Below, in pieces: positions 63,263 through 64,000 of a DNA stretch of 64,000 nt. The translations under genes were made by a program, and so were the position numbers. The stretch is taken from contig JANQJU010000089.1 of the NCBI GenBank assembly GCA_028281495.1, forward strand, positions 1 to 64,000, written 5' to 3'. Each line of letters opens with the position of its first letter. Within the stretch, counting starts at the first letter, position 1. The notes below the pieces were generated by a model that worked only from the letters and a program-made list of their open reading frames with translations, did not search any database and had not been told where the DNA came from. This DNA comes from SAR324 cluster bacterium. Its GTDB lineage: Bacteria > SAR324 > NAC60-12.

Positions 63263-64000
63263 TCATGGAAACTTCCCCATCCGTTTTTTATTGATGCCAA
63301 GGATGGCCATGGTCAGCACGACGATGCCCAGGAATAGCAACAGGATCCAATTTTGTTGTTGTTTCCAAAACGGATCGCAGACGAGGGCAAGCAGAAATCC
63401 CACCACCCAAGCTCCAAACAGAATCAGGACCAACGTCGGGCGGTACCAGGTGCGTGACAGGACATAGGTCCAAATCAGCGTCATGTAGATCAGCAAGGCC
63501 CAGGCTCCAAAAAACAGCACCGTGCGCACCAACCATCGATTGGGACACACCACATTGCAGATGGCATTCCCTTGCAGATAGGCCCATTTTTGAAACCCAC
63601 GGAGCGTTTTGCCCTCCAGGTCCAAGCGATCCGTTGCCACTTGATTGACTAACGGCTTCAAGGGTAAGGGCCACAAACTGATCCCCGAAAAGTTCCATTC
63701 TGAATAATCAAACGCGTCTTCCATCGTGGTCCTTTTTTGATCCCGGAGCGTGACCAACGGCACCAATTTTTGGAGAATTTCGTCGGCATCTTGCACATCC
63801 GTATGACGGTCCAATACCGTTCGAATTTTCTTTAAGGACTCGAGGGTTTCAGACGGTTCCCGGAAAGTCTCTGGACCATCAATGGTGATGATGAATTTGT
63901 TGATATGTGGGGAAATCCTGATCAGGTTTTCTAACGTGTAGAATCCTTCATTTTTTTCCGTGAAATAATAATCAGGCACCATGAGGTTCAGGTAAAAACG
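63263..64000 (-). CDS. Partial membrane protein with unrecognised soluble domain
   Basis: The frame is open beyond 64000, so the 5' end is outside. About 245 residues are visible. The first 140 (FYLNLMVPDYYF, IITIDGPETFREPSETLESLKK) are soluble and unrecognised; then three membrane helices (about 155-230 of the visible part) end in NKKRMGKFP. Function unknown. It lies 58 bases upstream of the effector gene on the same strand, so the two may be co-expressed. Confidence 0.55.
   Translation of the reverse strand, partial: RFYLNLMVPDYYFTEKNEGFYTLENLIRISPHINKFIITIDGPETFREPSETLESLKKIRTVLDRHTDVQDADEILQKLVPLVTLRDQKRTTMEDAFDYSEWNFSGISLWPLPLKPLVNQVATDRLDLEGKTLRGFQKWAYLQGNAICNVVCPNRWLVRTVLFFGAWALLIYMTLIWTYVLSRTWYRPTLVLILFGAWVVGFLLALVCDPFWKQQQNWILLLFLGIVVLTMAILGINKKRMGKFP

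Overview
The window looks like chromosomal DNA of a free-living Gram-negative bacterium. Signs are lipobox and Sec signal peptides, a LolD/FtsX-type ABC pair, a sigma-54 activator, LytS/LytTR signalling and a large sugar-uptake cluster. Gene content (DUF4157 effector, AAA-ATPase/PD-(D/E)XK protein, Uma2 protein with a heptad tail, PhyH, HisD-like and GH38 genes with a peptide-type ABC importer) resembles little-cultured environmental phyla. No rRNA or other phylogenetic marker is present, so no genus is assigned.

Layout. 1-5.4 kb: a glycine-rich membrane protein, an FkbM remnant, a FIST sensor with a class III cyclase, and an IS1634-like remnant. 5.4-9.6 kb (minus strand): a second cyclase, a TIR-like protein and a DUF4062 protein. 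The last two sit in apparent integron gene cassettes with recognisable attC sites and no integrase in the window. 9.7-14.4 kb: two secreted LamG proteins, one a trypsin-like protease. 14.9-16.6 kb: a LytS/LytTR two-component pair. 16.7-39.1 kb (minus strand): one catabolic cluster with a five-gene peptide-type ABC importer, two GH38 enzymes, a HisD-like and an SDR dehydrogenase, a LacI regulator, PhyH, a ROK kinase, a ManA-like cupin, a VOC protein, an HpcH aldolase and a second binding protein fused to a family-3 binding domain. Identical 18-bp palindromes upstream of the importer operon and of the PhyH operon are the likely LacI operators.

39.6-49.1 kb: a SHOCT lipoprotein, a bactofilin-like membrane protein, two MDR oxidoreductases, a 32-codon ORF with an EEP phosphatase and ABC exporter, and a GH3 enzyme. 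49.2-53.3 kb: an RNA-repair-type locus. rtcR is divergent from a 61-codon ORF, a structured leader, a TROVE/Ro60 gene and, just downstream, an RNA with the permuted tRNA-like fold expected of a bacterial Y RNA. No rtcB or rtcA is visible.

53.3-64 kb: Uma2, an aldo/keto reductase, an AAA/PD-(D/E)XK protein, a HicAB pair next to a dead AraC gene, and a 1497-residue protein. That protein appears to combine a DUF4157 leader, an OTU-like cysteine protease, a SidE-like phosphodiesterase and an ADP-ribosyltransferase-like domain. It and the Ro60/Y RNA locus are the most striking items. A partial membrane protein closes the window.
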